Origin: UBA2357 sp041916775
GTDB lineage: Bacteria > Pseudomonadota > Gammaproteobacteria > Burkholderiales > Rhodocyclaceae
Direction of reading: 5' to 3'
Assembly: GCA_041916775.1 (NCBI GenBank)
Contig: JAYRYZ010000026.1
Coordinates: 1-64,000 of the forward strand
DNA: 64,000 nucleotides
Of this stretch, positions 53,438-61,633 are shown in pieces (position 1 is the first letter of the stretch; the number at the start of each line of letters is the position of its first letter). A program made the translations under genes and the position numbers. The notes under the pieces are model-generated. The model was given only the letters and a program-made list of their open reading frames with translations. It did no database searches and was not told the origin of the DNA.

Positions 53438-53466
53438 AAAACCGCGGGCTTGCCCGCGGTTTTTTT
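53438..53466. terminator. Bidirectional intrinsic terminator after the symporter and nirN
   Basis: Stem AAAACCGCGGGC/GCCCGCGGTTTT around TT, followed by a T-run on the plus strand and by four T residues in the minus direction. It separates the convergent symporter and nirN genes. A second perfect 10-bp hairpin (CCGGCATGCC-AAGC-GGCATGCCGG) lies at 53401-53424 without a T-run. Confidence 0.88.
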
Positions 53467-53514
53467 CCCGGCAGTCTCCACGGGTATTCATTTGCACCGA
53501 CGGCCCCGCACGCT

Positions 53515-55065
53515 TCAGTGACTGGTGCCCTCTTCCCGATTGATCTTGTTCCAGACGTTGTACTTGCCCACCGGCTTCTTCATCGGCAGGCGCTTGACCT
53601 CCACGAGCGTCGCGGAGTCGAGCACCACGATGGCGCCATCCGGCTCAGAAACACTCGCCAACGCGTAGCGACCGTCACGGGTGAACTCGACGTGGGCGAA
53701 GGTGCGCCCGGGGGGCTCCATGATCTCCTTCACCACCTTCAGAGTGGTCTTGTCGATGACCTGCAGGATGTGGCGCGCGTCGGCCTGCATCATGGAGTCG
53801 ACGAAGGCGTGGCGGCTTGCCTCATGGCTGCGCAGGAAGAAGCCCGGCCCGCGTGTCGGTATGCGCGCAATGACCTTCCAGTCGGCAAGGTCGATGACGG
53901 TGACCTCCGCGTTGCGCAGATTGGTGCTCGCCATTACCCGCCTGCCTTGCCAGGTCCAGGTGATGCCGGAGCCGAGGTGCGGCATGCCGTCCAGTGGCAG
54001 ATCGGCGATCCTGCGCCGCACGTCGAGGTTCACCACCTGCCCCTTGCCCTCGCGCGAGGCACCCATCAACGTGCTGTAATCCTGGCTGAAGAAGAAGTCG
54101 TCGAGCGGGGTCTCGAGCAGGATACGACGCGGGTTCAGGTAACCGGGCGTGAAGCTGCCCTCGCGCAGCCTGAAGTCATGCACGAGACCCTGCGGGATCT
54201 CCTCGGCCTGCGGATCGAAGCTCACCTCCCACACCTCTGGCACGTCCTTCAGCGCAGCGATGAAGGATTTCCGCGGCGTGGCCTCATACACCGCCGAGAC
54301 GCGCGAGCCCTGCTTGCCGGCGTGGTCTGTGGCCTCCAGAACTTTGAGGAGATTGAGGTCACCGTCGAGCAACACGAGAGTCTGCGGCAGCGTGTTCGCG
54401 ACCGCGACATGGCGGCCGTCCGGCGACACCGCGACGTTGCGGGTGTTGATGCCGGCGCGCACCTCGGCCACCACCTTGAGATTCCACAGGTCGTACTTGG
54501 TCACCCAGCCGTCGCGCGAGCCGAAGAACACATAGCGCCCGCCCTCGGCGAACTTCGGCCCGCCGTGCAGCGCGAAGCGGCTCTGGAAGCGGTGGATGGG
54601 TTCGAAGAGGTCGCCGTCGAGCACGCTCACGTGATGATCCCCCGCCTCGACCACGAGAAAGAGATTGAGCGGATCCGGGGCGAACACCGGCTTGTCGGCG
54701 AGCGTGGCGGGGTCGGTCACCTGGATGCGCGAGGCGCGGATGTCGGCCTCGCCCCAGGCCGGGGGCGGCACCACCGGCGTGTACAGATGATCGACCAGCG
54801 CCGCGATCGCCGCGCCATCCAGCACGGACGCGAAGCCCGCCATCTGGGTCGCGACCCGCCCGTCACGGACGACCGCGAGCGCCTCGGGCTTCTTGAGGCG
54901 CGCGAGGCTCTCCGGCAGCAGCGCCGGCCCCATTCCACCCAGGCGATCGGCGCCATGGCAGGCGGCGCAGTGCTGGGCGTAGCTTTCAGCCGGCGTATCG
55001 GCGCGCACGCCGGGTGTGACGCCGATCGCGATCAGCGCCACCAGCAGTTGCAGTACAGGTTTCAT
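53515..55065 (-). CDS. nirN: NirN, c-type cytochrome/heme d1-domain protein
   Basis: Periplasmic protein of 516 residues, last gene of the heme d1 operon. After a signal peptide, a cytochrome c domain carries CAACH (about residues 33-37), followed by an eight-bladed propeller like that of NirS. NirN is known to oxidise dihydro-heme d1 in the last step of heme d1 synthesis and to hand the cofactor toward NirS. It starts 10 bp after nirJ. It is distinguished from NirS by the shorter N-terminal region and operon position. Confidence 0.93.
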   Translation of the reverse strand: MKPVLQLLVALIAIGVTPGVRADTPAESYAQHCAACHGADRLGGMGPALLPESLARLKKPEALAVVRDGRVATQMAGFASVLDGAAIAALVDHLYTPVVPPPAWGEADIRASRIQVTDPATLADKPVFAPDPLNLFLVVEAGDHHVSVLDGDLFEPIHRFQSRFALHGGPKFAEGGRYVFFGSRDGWVTKYDLWNLKVVAEVRAGINTRNVAVSPDGRHVAVANTLPQTLVLLDGDLNLLKVLEATDHAGKQGSRVSAVYEATPRKSFIAALKDVPEVWEVSFDPQAEEIPQGLVHDFRLREGSFTPGYLNPRRILLETPLDDFFFSQDYSTLMGASREGKGQVVNLDVRRRIADLPLDGMPHLGSGITWTWQGRRVMASTNLRNAEVTVIDLADWKVIARIPTRGPGFFLRSHEASRHAFVDSMMQADARHILQVIDKTTLKVVKEIMEPPGRTFAHVEFTRDGRYALASVSEPDGAIVVLDSATLVEVKRLPMKKPVGKYNVWNKINREEGTSH

Positions 55066-55075
55066 GCTGTTCCCC

Positions 55076-56278
55076 TCACGCGCTGCGCCGGCGCGGCACG
55101 AAGGGCGTCACCTGCACGCGCTGCGGAGCGGCGTCCGGCACGAGGCCGATCTCCGCGTCTTCGAGATAGCAACCCGGATCCTCCGCCCAGGTGTCGCCAG
55201 TCACCTGCCCGGCACGCACGCGCGAGCTGCCGTTGCAGATGTCGATGTGGCTGCACTGCCCGCAGCGCCCAGACAGCACGCGCGGATGCACACGCAGCCC
55301 CGCGAGCAGCGGATCCGCCGAATCCGACCAGATCTGCGAGAACGGACGCTCGCGCACATTGCCGAGCGACACATGCCACCACATGGTGTCAGGATGCACA
55401 TTGCCGAGGTTATCGATGTTGGCCACATTCACCCCACTCGCGTTGCCGCCCCAGGCGCGCAGCAGCGCCTCGATGTGCGCGGCGCGTCCGGGGAAGCGGC
55501 GCCGTACCCAGTGCAGCATGAAGACCCCGTCGGCGTCGTTGTTGCCGCTCACGAAGTCCTTGTCGATGCCCTGCTCATGCAGTCGCAGGCAGGTCTCGAA
55601 GAGCAGCTTCATCGCCTGCCGGGTGGTGCGGTGGCGCGCATCGTCGCCGCGGTTGCGGTTGCCCCGGCCGGCGTAGTTGAGGTGCGAAAAATAGAACTTG
55701 TCGATCGCCTCGTCTTCCACCAACTGCAGCAGCGCGGGCAGATCCTGGGCGTTGTCCTCGGTCATCGTGTAGCGCACCCCGACCTTGATACCGCGCTCGC
55801 GGCAAAGACGTATGCCGGCGAGCGACGCGGCGTACGCGCCACGCATGCGCCGGAAGCGGTCATGGGTGTCGCCGATGCCGTCCAGGCTCACCCCCACATA
55901 GTCGAAGCCCACCGCGGCGATCTCGTCGATGTTGCCTGCGTCGATCAGCGTGCCGTTCGACGACAGCCCGACGTAGAAGCCCATCGCCTTCGCGCGCCGC
56001 GCGATCGTGAAGATATCCGGCCGCAGCAGCGGCTCGCCGCCCGACAGGATCAGCACCGGCACGCGGAAGGCCTTGAGGTCGTCCATCACCGCGAACACCG
56101 CGTCGGTGTCGAGTTCGCCGGGAAAGTCGCTGTCGGCCGAAATCGAGTAGCAGTGCTTGCAGGTGAGGTTGCAGCGCCTGATCAGGTTCCAGATCACCAC
56201 CGGCCCCGGCGGCGCGCGGCGTGGTCGGAGCGGGGTCGGCGCGAGGATTTCGCGGATGAAGTGCGAGATGCGGAACAT
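55076..56278 (-). CDS. nirJ: Heme d1 biosynthesis radical SAM protein NirJ
   Basis: Radical SAM enzyme of 400 residues. The cluster motif RRCNLTCKHCYS (CxxxCxxC) lies near residue 40, then GGEPLLRPDIF for SAM binding. A C-terminal SPASM-like cysteine region reads GRCGQCSHIDICNG. NirJ removes propionate side chains during heme d1 formation from didecarboxysiroheme. ATG 56278 (MFRISHF) follows GGAGGACC, a strong ribosome site. It lies 98 bp after nirH on the same strand. Confidence 0.95.
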   Translation of the reverse strand: MFRISHFIREILAPTPLRPRRAPPGPVVIWNLIRRCNLTCKHCYSISADSDFPGELDTDAVFAVMDDLKAFRVPVLILSGGEPLLRPDIFTIARRAKAMGFYVGLSSNGTLIDAGNIDEIAAVGFDYVGVSLDGIGDTHDRFRRMRGAYAASLAGIRLCRERGIKVGVRYTMTEDNAQDLPALLQLVEDEAIDKFYFSHLNYAGRGNRNRGDDARHRTTRQAMKLLFETCLRLHEQGIDKDFVSGNNDADGVFMLHWVRRRFPGRAAHIEALLRAWGGNASGVNVANIDNLGNVHPDTMWWHVSLGNVRERPFSQIWSDSADPLLAGLRVHPRVLSGRCGQCSHIDICNGSSRVRAGQVTGDTWAEDPGCYLEDAEIGLVPDAAPQRVQVTPFVPRRRSA

Positions 56279-56376
56279 CGAGGGTCCTCCCTGGGTTGCT
56301 CCCATTGGAGCGCAGGCCATGACGCACGGAAATGATCGCGGTCAATTGCTACCTGCCGCTCATGCCCGGCCGCCGC

Positions 56377-56898
56377 TCAGCCCGCGATGCGCAGCCCGGT
56401 CTTCTTCAGGATCGCGCTGGAGAAGAGCACCTCGCGCGCCCGGCAGGCGCCCGGGTGAGCCGCTTCGATGGTCGCGGCGATCTCCGCAACCTGCTGCCCG
56501 ACTGCCTCGCGCGACGCGCCATGCACCATCGCGAAGAGGTTGTAGGGCCACTCCGGCAGGCGGCGCGGGCGCTGGTAGCAGTGGGTGACCGCGTCGAGCG
56601 CGCCGACCAGGCGGCCGACCGCCTCGACGCAGGCGTCGTCGATGTCCCACACGCTCATGCCGTTGGCGGTGTAACCGATCGCGTAGTGGTTGGGCACTGC
56701 GCCGATGCGCCGGATCACGCCGCGCGCGAGCATGTCGCGCACCGCGGCGAGCACGGTGTCCGCGTCCACGCCAAGAGTGGCCGCGACCGCTCCCCACGGG
56801 TCCGGCACCAGCGGCAGCCCGGCCTGGGTGGCGAGGATCAGGCGGCGCTCGAGGGCGGGGTCGGGTGCGTAGCTGGTCAGGTTTGCGGGCGTCGTCAT
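56377..56898 (-). CDS. nirH: Siroheme decarboxylase subunit NirH
   Basis: AsnC/Lrp-like protein of 173 residues. Together with NirD, NirL and NirG it decarboxylates siroheme to 12,18-didecarboxysiroheme in heme d1 synthesis. A winged-helix start (LERRLILATQAGLPLVPDPW) is followed by the AsnC-type ligand domain with RRIGAVPNHYAIGYTANGM and a histidine-containing THCYQRPR. Four-base ATGA-type overlap with nirG supports a single transcript. The order relative to NirG follows Pseudomonas naming. Confidence 0.9.
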   Translation of the reverse strand: MTTPANLTSYAPDPALERRLILATQAGLPLVPDPWGAVAATLGVDADTVLAAVRDMLARGVIRRIGAVPNHYAIGYTANGMSVWDIDDACVEAVGRLVGALDAVTHCYQRPRRLPEWPYNLFAMVHGASREAVGQQVAEIAATIEAAHPGACRAREVLFSSAILKKTGLRIAG

Positions 56899-57362
56899 GC
56901 GCGCAGCCTCATGTCGACGAAGAACTCGCGCTCCTTCGGGAACAGCAGCACCGGCAGGCCACAGGCGGCCTCGATGCGGCGCGCAGTGTCGGCGATCCCG
57001 TCCGGATGGGCGGTGGCGAGCACGAACCACATGTTGAGCGCGTGCTCGCGGCGATAGTTGTGCGCAACCTCGGGGAAGGCATTGACGCACTCGGTCACTG
57101 CCGCGAATGACGCCTCGGGTACCGCGATCGCGGCGAGGCAGAAGGCGCCGCCGGCGCGCTCGATCTGGAACATCGGGCCGAAGCGGGTCAGCACGCCCGC
57201 GGCGAGCAGACGCTGCAGGCGGGCGATCACCTCGTCTTCGCCGAGCGCCAGCGCCTGCGCGACGTCGGCGAAGGGGCTGCGGGTGAGCGGAAAGCCCCCC
57301 TGCAGCGCGTTGATGAGCTGGCGATCGACCTCATCCAGTTGGGCCGCGGCGGGCGTGCTCAT
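56895..57362 (-). CDS. nirG: Siroheme decarboxylase subunit NirG
   Basis: AsnC/Lrp-like subunit of 155 residues. It has DRQLINALQGGFPLTRSPF at the N terminus, then LTRFGPMFQIERAGGAFCL and VAHNYRREHALNMWFVL. The H-N-Y-R-R-E-H segment is typical of the NirD/NirG branch. ATG 57362 overlaps the nirDL stop by 4 bp. Assignment as NirG rather than NirL rests on order and on the length of the preceding fusion. Confidence 0.88.
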   Translation of the reverse strand: MSTPAAAQLDEVDRQLINALQGGFPLTRSPFADVAQALALGEDEVIARLQRLLAAGVLTRFGPMFQIERAGGAFCLAAIAVPEASFAAVTECVNAFPEVAHNYRREHALNMWFVLATAHPDGIADTARRIEAACGLPVLLFPKEREFFVDMRLRA

Positions 57363-58486
57363 GCGTCGCCTGCCGCGAGGTAGCGCGCGCCCTGCTGCTT
57401 GAAGCGCCTGGTGCTGAAGAGCACCGCATGCGGCCACCGGTCCAGCCTGTGGCGCATGGCGATCTCGTCCCGATGCGCCGCGACGCTTTCGCGCGCGCGG
57501 CCGTGGATCATGCAGTAGAGGTTGTACGGCCACGCCGTGCCGGCACGGCGGCGACGGTAGCAGAGGGTCACTCCGGGCTCTGAGGCGAGCGCGGCACCGA
57601 CCTCGTCGACGCAGCCGTCCGGCACATCCCAGACGCACATCGCGTTCGCGACGAAGCCCAGCTCGTGATGGCGCACCACCACGCCGAAGCGGGCGAACAC
57701 CCCCTCCGCGAGCCAGTCGTCGATCATCTCGATGACCCGGTCGCCGCTCAGACCCACCCGCCGGCCAAGCTCCGCATACGGCTCCGCGACCAGCGGCAGA
57801 CCGTCCTGCAGCGCGTGCAGCAGGGCGCGACCGAGCGCGGGAAGCAGGCAGGCGCTGCGTTCGTGATCATCGCCGGGCGCATCATCGCCGCCCACCCCAG
57901 CGGCAAGCGGCAGCGCGTCCGCCGCGTCGGTCCACCGCGGGCACACCTGGCGCGTGCTGCGCGCCGTATCGTCGAGATCGAAGGCGAGGTCGATGTGGAA
58001 CGCACGCTCCAGCGGCATCGTCAGCACCTCGCAGCCGGTTTCGCGCGCAATGCGTGCGATCACCGCGTCGAAGCGAGCACGGCTCGCCGCGGTGACCACG
58101 AACCACAGGTTGAGCGCGTGCTCGCGCAGGTAATTGTGGTTGACCTCGGGCACCGCGCTGACCCGTTCGGCGACCGCGTCCAGCGCCTGCGGCGACACCG
58201 CCAGCGCGGCGAGCGCGCTGACCCCCACCCGCCCCGGCGCGATCACCGGGCCGATGCGGCTCAGCGCGCCCTGCGCGTGCACCGCGGTGTAGGCGGCGAT
58301 GACGTCGGCCTCCTCGACGCCGAGCCGCGCGGCGATCGCATCGAAGGGCCGGGCGAAGCGCGGGAAGTCGCGCTGGAAGTTGTTCAGCAGCGCGCCGCGC
58401 AACGCCGCGGCGTCCGCGTCGGCAGGATCATCGCACGGGATGTACGTGGTATCACCCAGGCAGGATGTGGCACAGGAAGAGGTCAT
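57359..58486 (-). CDS. nirDL: Fused siroheme decarboxylase NirD-NirL
   Basis: Protein of 375 residues made of two AsnC/Lrp-like halves: an N-terminal NirD-like part (about 25-180, with SRIGPVIAPGRVGVSALAAL and VNHNYLREHALNLWFV) and a C-terminal NirL-like part (about 215-370, with FARFGVVVRHHELGFVANAM and CYRRRRAG). A linker of about 30 residues joins them. The fusion occurs in several denitrifiers, whereas Pseudomonas has separate genes. It starts one base after the nirF stop. Confidence 0.92.
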   Translation of the reverse strand: MTSSCATSCLGDTTYIPCDDPADADAAALRGALLNNFQRDFPRFARPFDAIAARLGVEEADVIAAYTAVHAQGALSRIGPVIAPGRVGVSALAALAVSPQALDAVAERVSAVPEVNHNYLREHALNLWFVVTAASRARFDAVIARIARETGCEVLTMPLERAFHIDLAFDLDDTARSTRQVCPRWTDAADALPLAAGVGGDDAPGDDHERSACLLPALGRALLHALQDGLPLVAEPYAELGRRVGLSGDRVIEMIDDWLAEGVFARFGVVVRHHELGFVANAMCVWDVPDGCVDEVGAALASEPGVTLCYRRRRAGTAWPYNLYCMIHGRARESVAAHRDEIAMRHRLDRWPHAVLFSTRRFKQQGARYLAAGDA

Positions 58487-58487
58487 C

Positions 58488-59717
58488 TCAGAACCCGGTG
58501 CGGAAGGCGCGGCTGGTGAAAAAGATGCCGCTGGGGCTCTCGAGCGGCAGGCTGGCGATGCGCGTGTGAGTACGGGTGTCGTGGATCACCACCTGGTTGT
58601 CGTCGCGCGCCGAGATCCACACATGCTCGCCGCGCGGCGTGAACTCCAGATGCAGCACCGCCCTCCCCGGCTCCAGGGTGTCGACAAGCTGCCCGGAGAG
58701 GGTGTCGATGACCTGCATCCAGCCGTTGTCGGGGAACGCGAAGTTCACCCACACCTCGCGCCCGTCGGGCCGCGCCATCACGAACACCGGCTGGCTCTTC
58801 ACCGCGATCCGCCCCACCTCGCGCCAGCTGCCGAGTTCCACCACCAGCACCTCGTGGCGCCCGATCGCGGGGAGATACGCGCGCCCGCCGGCGACCGCCC
58901 AGCCGCGCAGGTGCGGCATCTTGTACACCGGCAGCGCCGCCTCGCCGCGGCCGTAGCCCGGCAGGATGGTGCGCACGCCGTCCTCCGGCCGCCACAGGTC
59001 GAGCATCGACAGGCCGTCCTCGCCGAAGAGCCCGGCGATGTAGTAGCGGCCGTCCGGCGTCACCAGCGCGTCGTAGGGCTGGCGGCCGGCGGGGAACTTG
59101 GTCGTCACCGGCCGCGCGGGGTCGGAGAGGTCGGTGAGCCAGATCTCGCCCGCATCGAAGAGCGCGTAGATGAAGCGGTTGCCGGGCAGGTCGGCGAGCC
59201 CCACGACCTTGGAGCGCTGCTGCGCCGGCCCCCAGGTGGCGGGCACCTCGGCGAGCGGCGCGAGGGTGTCTGCGTCGAAGGCGCGGATGCCGCCCGGCTC
59301 GTAGTTCTGCGCGACGAGGATGCGCCCGTCCTGGGAGATCGCGCCACCGATGGCGTTGCCGGCCTGCATCACCCGGGCGGCGATCTCGCCCTTCAGCAGA
59401 TCGACCTTGGTGAGCCCGCCGTCGCGGCCGAACACATAGGCGAAGCGGCCATCGCGCGAGAACACCACCGAGGCGTGGGAGAGATCGCCGAGCCCGGACA
59501 CCTTCGCGAGCACGCTGCGGCCGCTCGTCTCGACGATCGCGACGCGGCCGGCGGCGCGCTCGATCACCACGCCGAGGTCGCCGGTGCCGCGCAGCCCGTC
59601 GGGGCCGGAGAAACCTGGCATCGTGCCCGGCAGCGTGCCGGACGTCGCACAGGCGGTGAGTGCGAGCGCGGCGAGCCACGCGGCGAGATGTTGCAACCTG
59701 ATCAGCGGTGCGCGCAT
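58488..59717 (-). CDS. nirF: Heme d1 biosynthesis protein NirF, predicted lipoprotein
   Basis: Periplasmic protein of 409 residues with a signal peptide ending in a lipobox (LALTACATSG), so it is probably membrane-anchored. The body is a d1-type beta-propeller like NirS and NirN but without a cytochrome c domain. NirF is required for heme d1 production. ATG 59717 has GGAG 8 nt upstream and lies 4 nt after the nirC stop; an in-frame ATG at 59738 overlaps nirC. Second gene of the nirC operon. Confidence 0.93.
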   Translation of the reverse strand: MRAPLIRLQHLAAWLAALALTACATSGTLPGTMPGFSGPDGLRGTGDLGVVIERAAGRVAIVETSGRSVLAKVSGLGDLSHASVVFSRDGRFAYVFGRDGGLTKVDLLKGEIAARVMQAGNAIGGAISQDGRILVAQNYEPGGIRAFDADTLAPLAEVPATWGPAQQRSKVVGLADLPGNRFIYALFDAGEIWLTDLSDPARPVTTKFPAGRQPYDALVTPDGRYYIAGLFGEDGLSMLDLWRPEDGVRTILPGYGRGEAALPVYKMPHLRGWAVAGGRAYLPAIGRHEVLVVELGSWREVGRIAVKSQPVFVMARPDGREVWVNFAFPDNGWMQVIDTLSGQLVDTLEPGRAVLHLEFTPRGEHVWISARDDNQVVIHDTRTHTRIASLPLESPSGIFFTSRAFRTGF

Positions 59718-59721
59718 CGGC

Positions 59722-60132
59722 TTACTCCGTTTGTGCATGGCCGGATCCTCCGGCGGAGGCTTCGATCGCGGCGCCATCCGCAGGGAAGCCGGCGTAGAGC
59801 TGCTGCATGATCCACACCACCTCGCGCTCCTGCAGCAGCCCGCGGAAGGGTGGCATCGGCGTGGTCGGGCGCCCCTCCAGCACCGTCATCACCATCGCGT
59901 CGAAGGGCCGCTCGCGCAGCGCCTCTGGGGTCAACGCCGGGCCCAGCCCGCCCTTCAGGGTCAGCCCATGACAGGATCCGCAGTCCTGCCGCACCATGTG
60001 CACCAGCGCCCGGGCGCGGTTCGCATCCGGCGCGGCCGCCACATCCTGCGCCCACACCTCGGTCGCAAACGGCAGCGCCGCGGCCAGGGCCGTCATGACC
60101 AGGATGCTTCGCCATATCAGCTCGTTCATCAT
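59722..60132 (-). CDS. nirC: Cytochrome c55x NirC
   Basis: Small periplasmic c-type cytochrome of 136 residues. A signal peptide (SILVMTALAAALPFATEVWA) is followed by the heme site CGSCH and an axial methionine in TTPMPPF. NirC is known as an electron donor for maturation or function of NirS. ATG 60132 or 60129 starts it. It is the first gene of nirCFDLGHJN; its promoter lies in the divergent gap shared with nirE. Confidence 0.92.
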   Translation of the reverse strand: MMNELIWRSILVMTALAAALPFATEVWAQDVAAAPDANRARALVHMVRQDCGSCHGLTLKGGLGPALTPEALRERPFDAMVMTVLEGRPTTPMPPFRGLLQEREVVWIMQQLYAGFPADGAAIEASAGGSGHAQTE

Positions 60133-60295
60133 GCTTCGTCCGTCCCATTCTGCGTCCGCATCGGTGCGGAAGGTCGGATCGGAGCGGGCACGTCGCGCGG
60201 CACAACGGGCGCCTCATGTCCATCGAGGTGTTGGCCTGGCGGAATGTCGTCCGGTGCGCCGCGCGGCAAGCCAGCGCCCACTCCGATCCGCCGGC

Positions 60296-60301
60296 AGTAT
60301 C
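60296..60301 (-). promoter_or_regulatory. -10 element of the nirC operon
   Basis: GATACT on the minus strand, 23 bp from the FNR-type box. It is part of a 12-bp plus-strand sequence GCCGGCAGTATC (60290-60301) repeated exactly at 63409-63420 in the nirS promoter, with the same distance to its box. Confidence 0.6.
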
Positions 60302-60324
60302 GATCCCGCATCGGCATGGCTGCC

Positions 60325-60338
60325 TTGACCCCGGTTAA
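60325..60338. promoter_or_regulatory. FNR/Dnr-type box shared by nirE and nirC
   Basis: TTGACCCCGGTTAA is close to TTGAT-N4-ATCAA/GTCAA. Its centre (60331.5) lies about 41.5 bp from the predicted start points on both sides (near 60373 for nirE, near 60290 for nirC), the position used for class II activation. Confidence 0.7.
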
Positions 60339-60360
60339 TTTTTCCTGCGACCAACAGGCT

Positions 60361-60366
60361 TACAGT
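60361..60366 (+). promoter_or_regulatory. -10 element of nirE
   Basis: TACAGT lies 22 bp after the FNR-type box, the normal spacing for FNR-dependent promoters. Confidence 0.55.
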
Positions 60367-60443
60367 GATGCCCAGCTGGCGAGCGGGGTCTTTCCCGTGC
60401 CGGAGACCCCGCGCCGGGAAGCGCGGCTCATGGAGATGCAGCG

Positions 60444-61310
60444 ATGAATGCGGCCGACGACCCAATCCATTCCACGACCGGCAAGTCCTGCGCGCGCAGG
60501 CCCCACACGCAGGCGAGTAGCCGGCCGGGGCGCGTCTACCTGGTCGGTGCCGGCCCCGGCGACCCGGAGCTGCTGACGCTGAAGGCGGCACGACTCCTCG
60601 GGCAGGCGCGCGCAGTGGTGTTCGACCACCTCGTCAGCGACAAGGTGATGGCGCTGGTGAACCCCGCCGCGCAACGCCACTACGCCGGCAAGGAGGCAGG
60701 CAACCACAGTCTGCCGCAGGACGAGATCAACGCCCTGCTGCTGAAGTTGGCGCAGGGCGGCATCGATGTGGTGCGTCTCAAGGGCGGCGACCCGTTCATC
60801 TTCGGCCGCGGCGGCGAGGAGATGGAGGCGCTGCGCGCCTGTGGCGTCGAATGCGAGGTGGTGCCCGGCATCACCGCCGCCTCGGGCATCGCGGCCTGTA
60901 CCGGCATTCCCCTCACCCACCGCGACCATGCGCGCTCGGTGGTGTTCGCCACCGGCCACCTAAAGGACGACACCGTCGATCTCGACTGGGTGTCGCTCGC
61001 CCGGCCGAACCAGACGGTGGTGATCTACATGGGCCTGGGCGCGCTCGCGATCATCTGTGCAGAACTGATCGCACACGGTCTGCCCGCCGACACGCCCGCC
61101 GCCGTGATCCACAAGGGCACGACGCACGAGCAGCGCAGCGTGATCGCGCCGCTCGCGCAGCTGCCGGACGCAGTGAAACGCGCCGGTGTGCGCGCCCCGG
61201 CCTTGATCATGATCGGCGGGGTGGTGAGCGTTGCCGGCGTGCCCGCCGACATCGGCGTGGCGAGCGCCGCCAATAGCGTCCTGCCGACGAAACTCGCCAC
61301 GCCTGCCTGA
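60444..61310 (+). CDS. nirE: Uroporphyrinogen-III C-methyltransferase NirE
   Basis: SUMT of 288 residues that makes precorrin-2 from uroporphyrinogen III, the entry to heme d1 and siroheme. Motifs are YLVGAGPGDPELLTLKA, DHLVS, VVRLKGGDPFIFGRGGEE, VPGITAASGIAA and MGLGAL. It lacks the CysG dehydrogenase/chelatase part, so it is the CobA/NirE form. The N-terminal about 28 residues before RVYLVGAG are extra. It is divergent from nirC rather than inside the operon. Its promoter has an FNR-type box. Confidence 0.93.
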   Translation: MNAADDPIHSTTGKSCARRPHTQASSRPGRVYLVGAGPGDPELLTLKAARLLGQARAVVFDHLVSDKVMALVNPAAQRHYAGKEAGNHSLPQDEINALLLKLAQGGIDVVRLKGGDPFIFGRGGEEMEALRACGVECEVVPGITAASGIAACTGIPLTHRDHARSVVFATGHLKDDTVDLDWVSLARPNQTVVIYMGLGALAIICAELIAHGLPADTPAAVIHKGTTHEQRSVIAPLAQLPDAVKRAGVRAPALIMIGGVVSVAGVPADIGVASAANSVLPTKLATPA

Positions 61311-61370
61311 AATGCGGCTGCAGACTGCGATCGGACAGCGGCCACACGCAGCCTGATCGCAGCCCGCATT
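61311..61370 (+). other. Long hairpin directly after the nirE stop codon
   Basis: AATGCGG (61311-61317) pairs with CCGCATT (61364-61370), and CTGCGATC (61325-61332) pairs with GATCGCAG (61355-61362), with a 7-nt bulge on the left. There is no T-run after it, so it may stabilise the mRNA end or act with Rho rather than terminate alone. Confidence 0.5.
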
Positions 61371-61534
61371 CCGCCTGAGCGCGGCCCACTTTCCACCTGT
61401 ACGCGCCCGACACCGCCAGCACGTGCCCCCGGGCGCGCGGTCTTCCGGGCGCGTCGCCTCGGCGCCGTGCGTTCCCTGCCCGGTCGTCGCTGCAGCGCGC
61501 AAGCTCCAAAGCTACACACGACGGACCCCGCAAG

Positions 61535-61567
61535 TAAAAAATGGCGCCGCCCGCCGGGCCGCGCCAT
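61535..61567 (-). terminator. Intrinsic terminator of nirS
   Basis: On the minus strand ATGGCGC (61567-61561) pairs with GCGCCAT (61547-61541), with further GC pairing inside (GCCCG/CGGGC), followed by a run of six T residues. It lies about 67 bp after the nirS stop. Confidence 0.8.
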
Positions 61568-61633
61568 CTTCTTCGTACTGCTCCGCGCTGCGGACGCGCG
61601 GTTTGCCCCGCGCCGCGCGCAAGCGGTCGATGC

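Larger units (their letters stand above)
60133..60443. other. Divergent nirC/nirE control region
   Basis: These 311 bp hold a single FNR/Dnr-type box at 60325-60338 flanked by a -10 on each side: GATACT on the minus strand at 60296-60301 for nirC and TACAGT on the plus strand at 60361-60366 for nirE. The leader toward nirC is about 158 nt, toward nirE about 71 nt. No gene is seen. Confidence 0.7.
61311..61633. other. Convergent nirE/nirS intergenic region
   Basis: These 323 bp lie between the stops of nirE and nirS and hold no gene; frames through it lack ribosome sites. It contains a long interrupted hairpin immediately after the nirE stop (61311-61370) and the nirS terminator (61535-61567). 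Confidence 0.65.
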
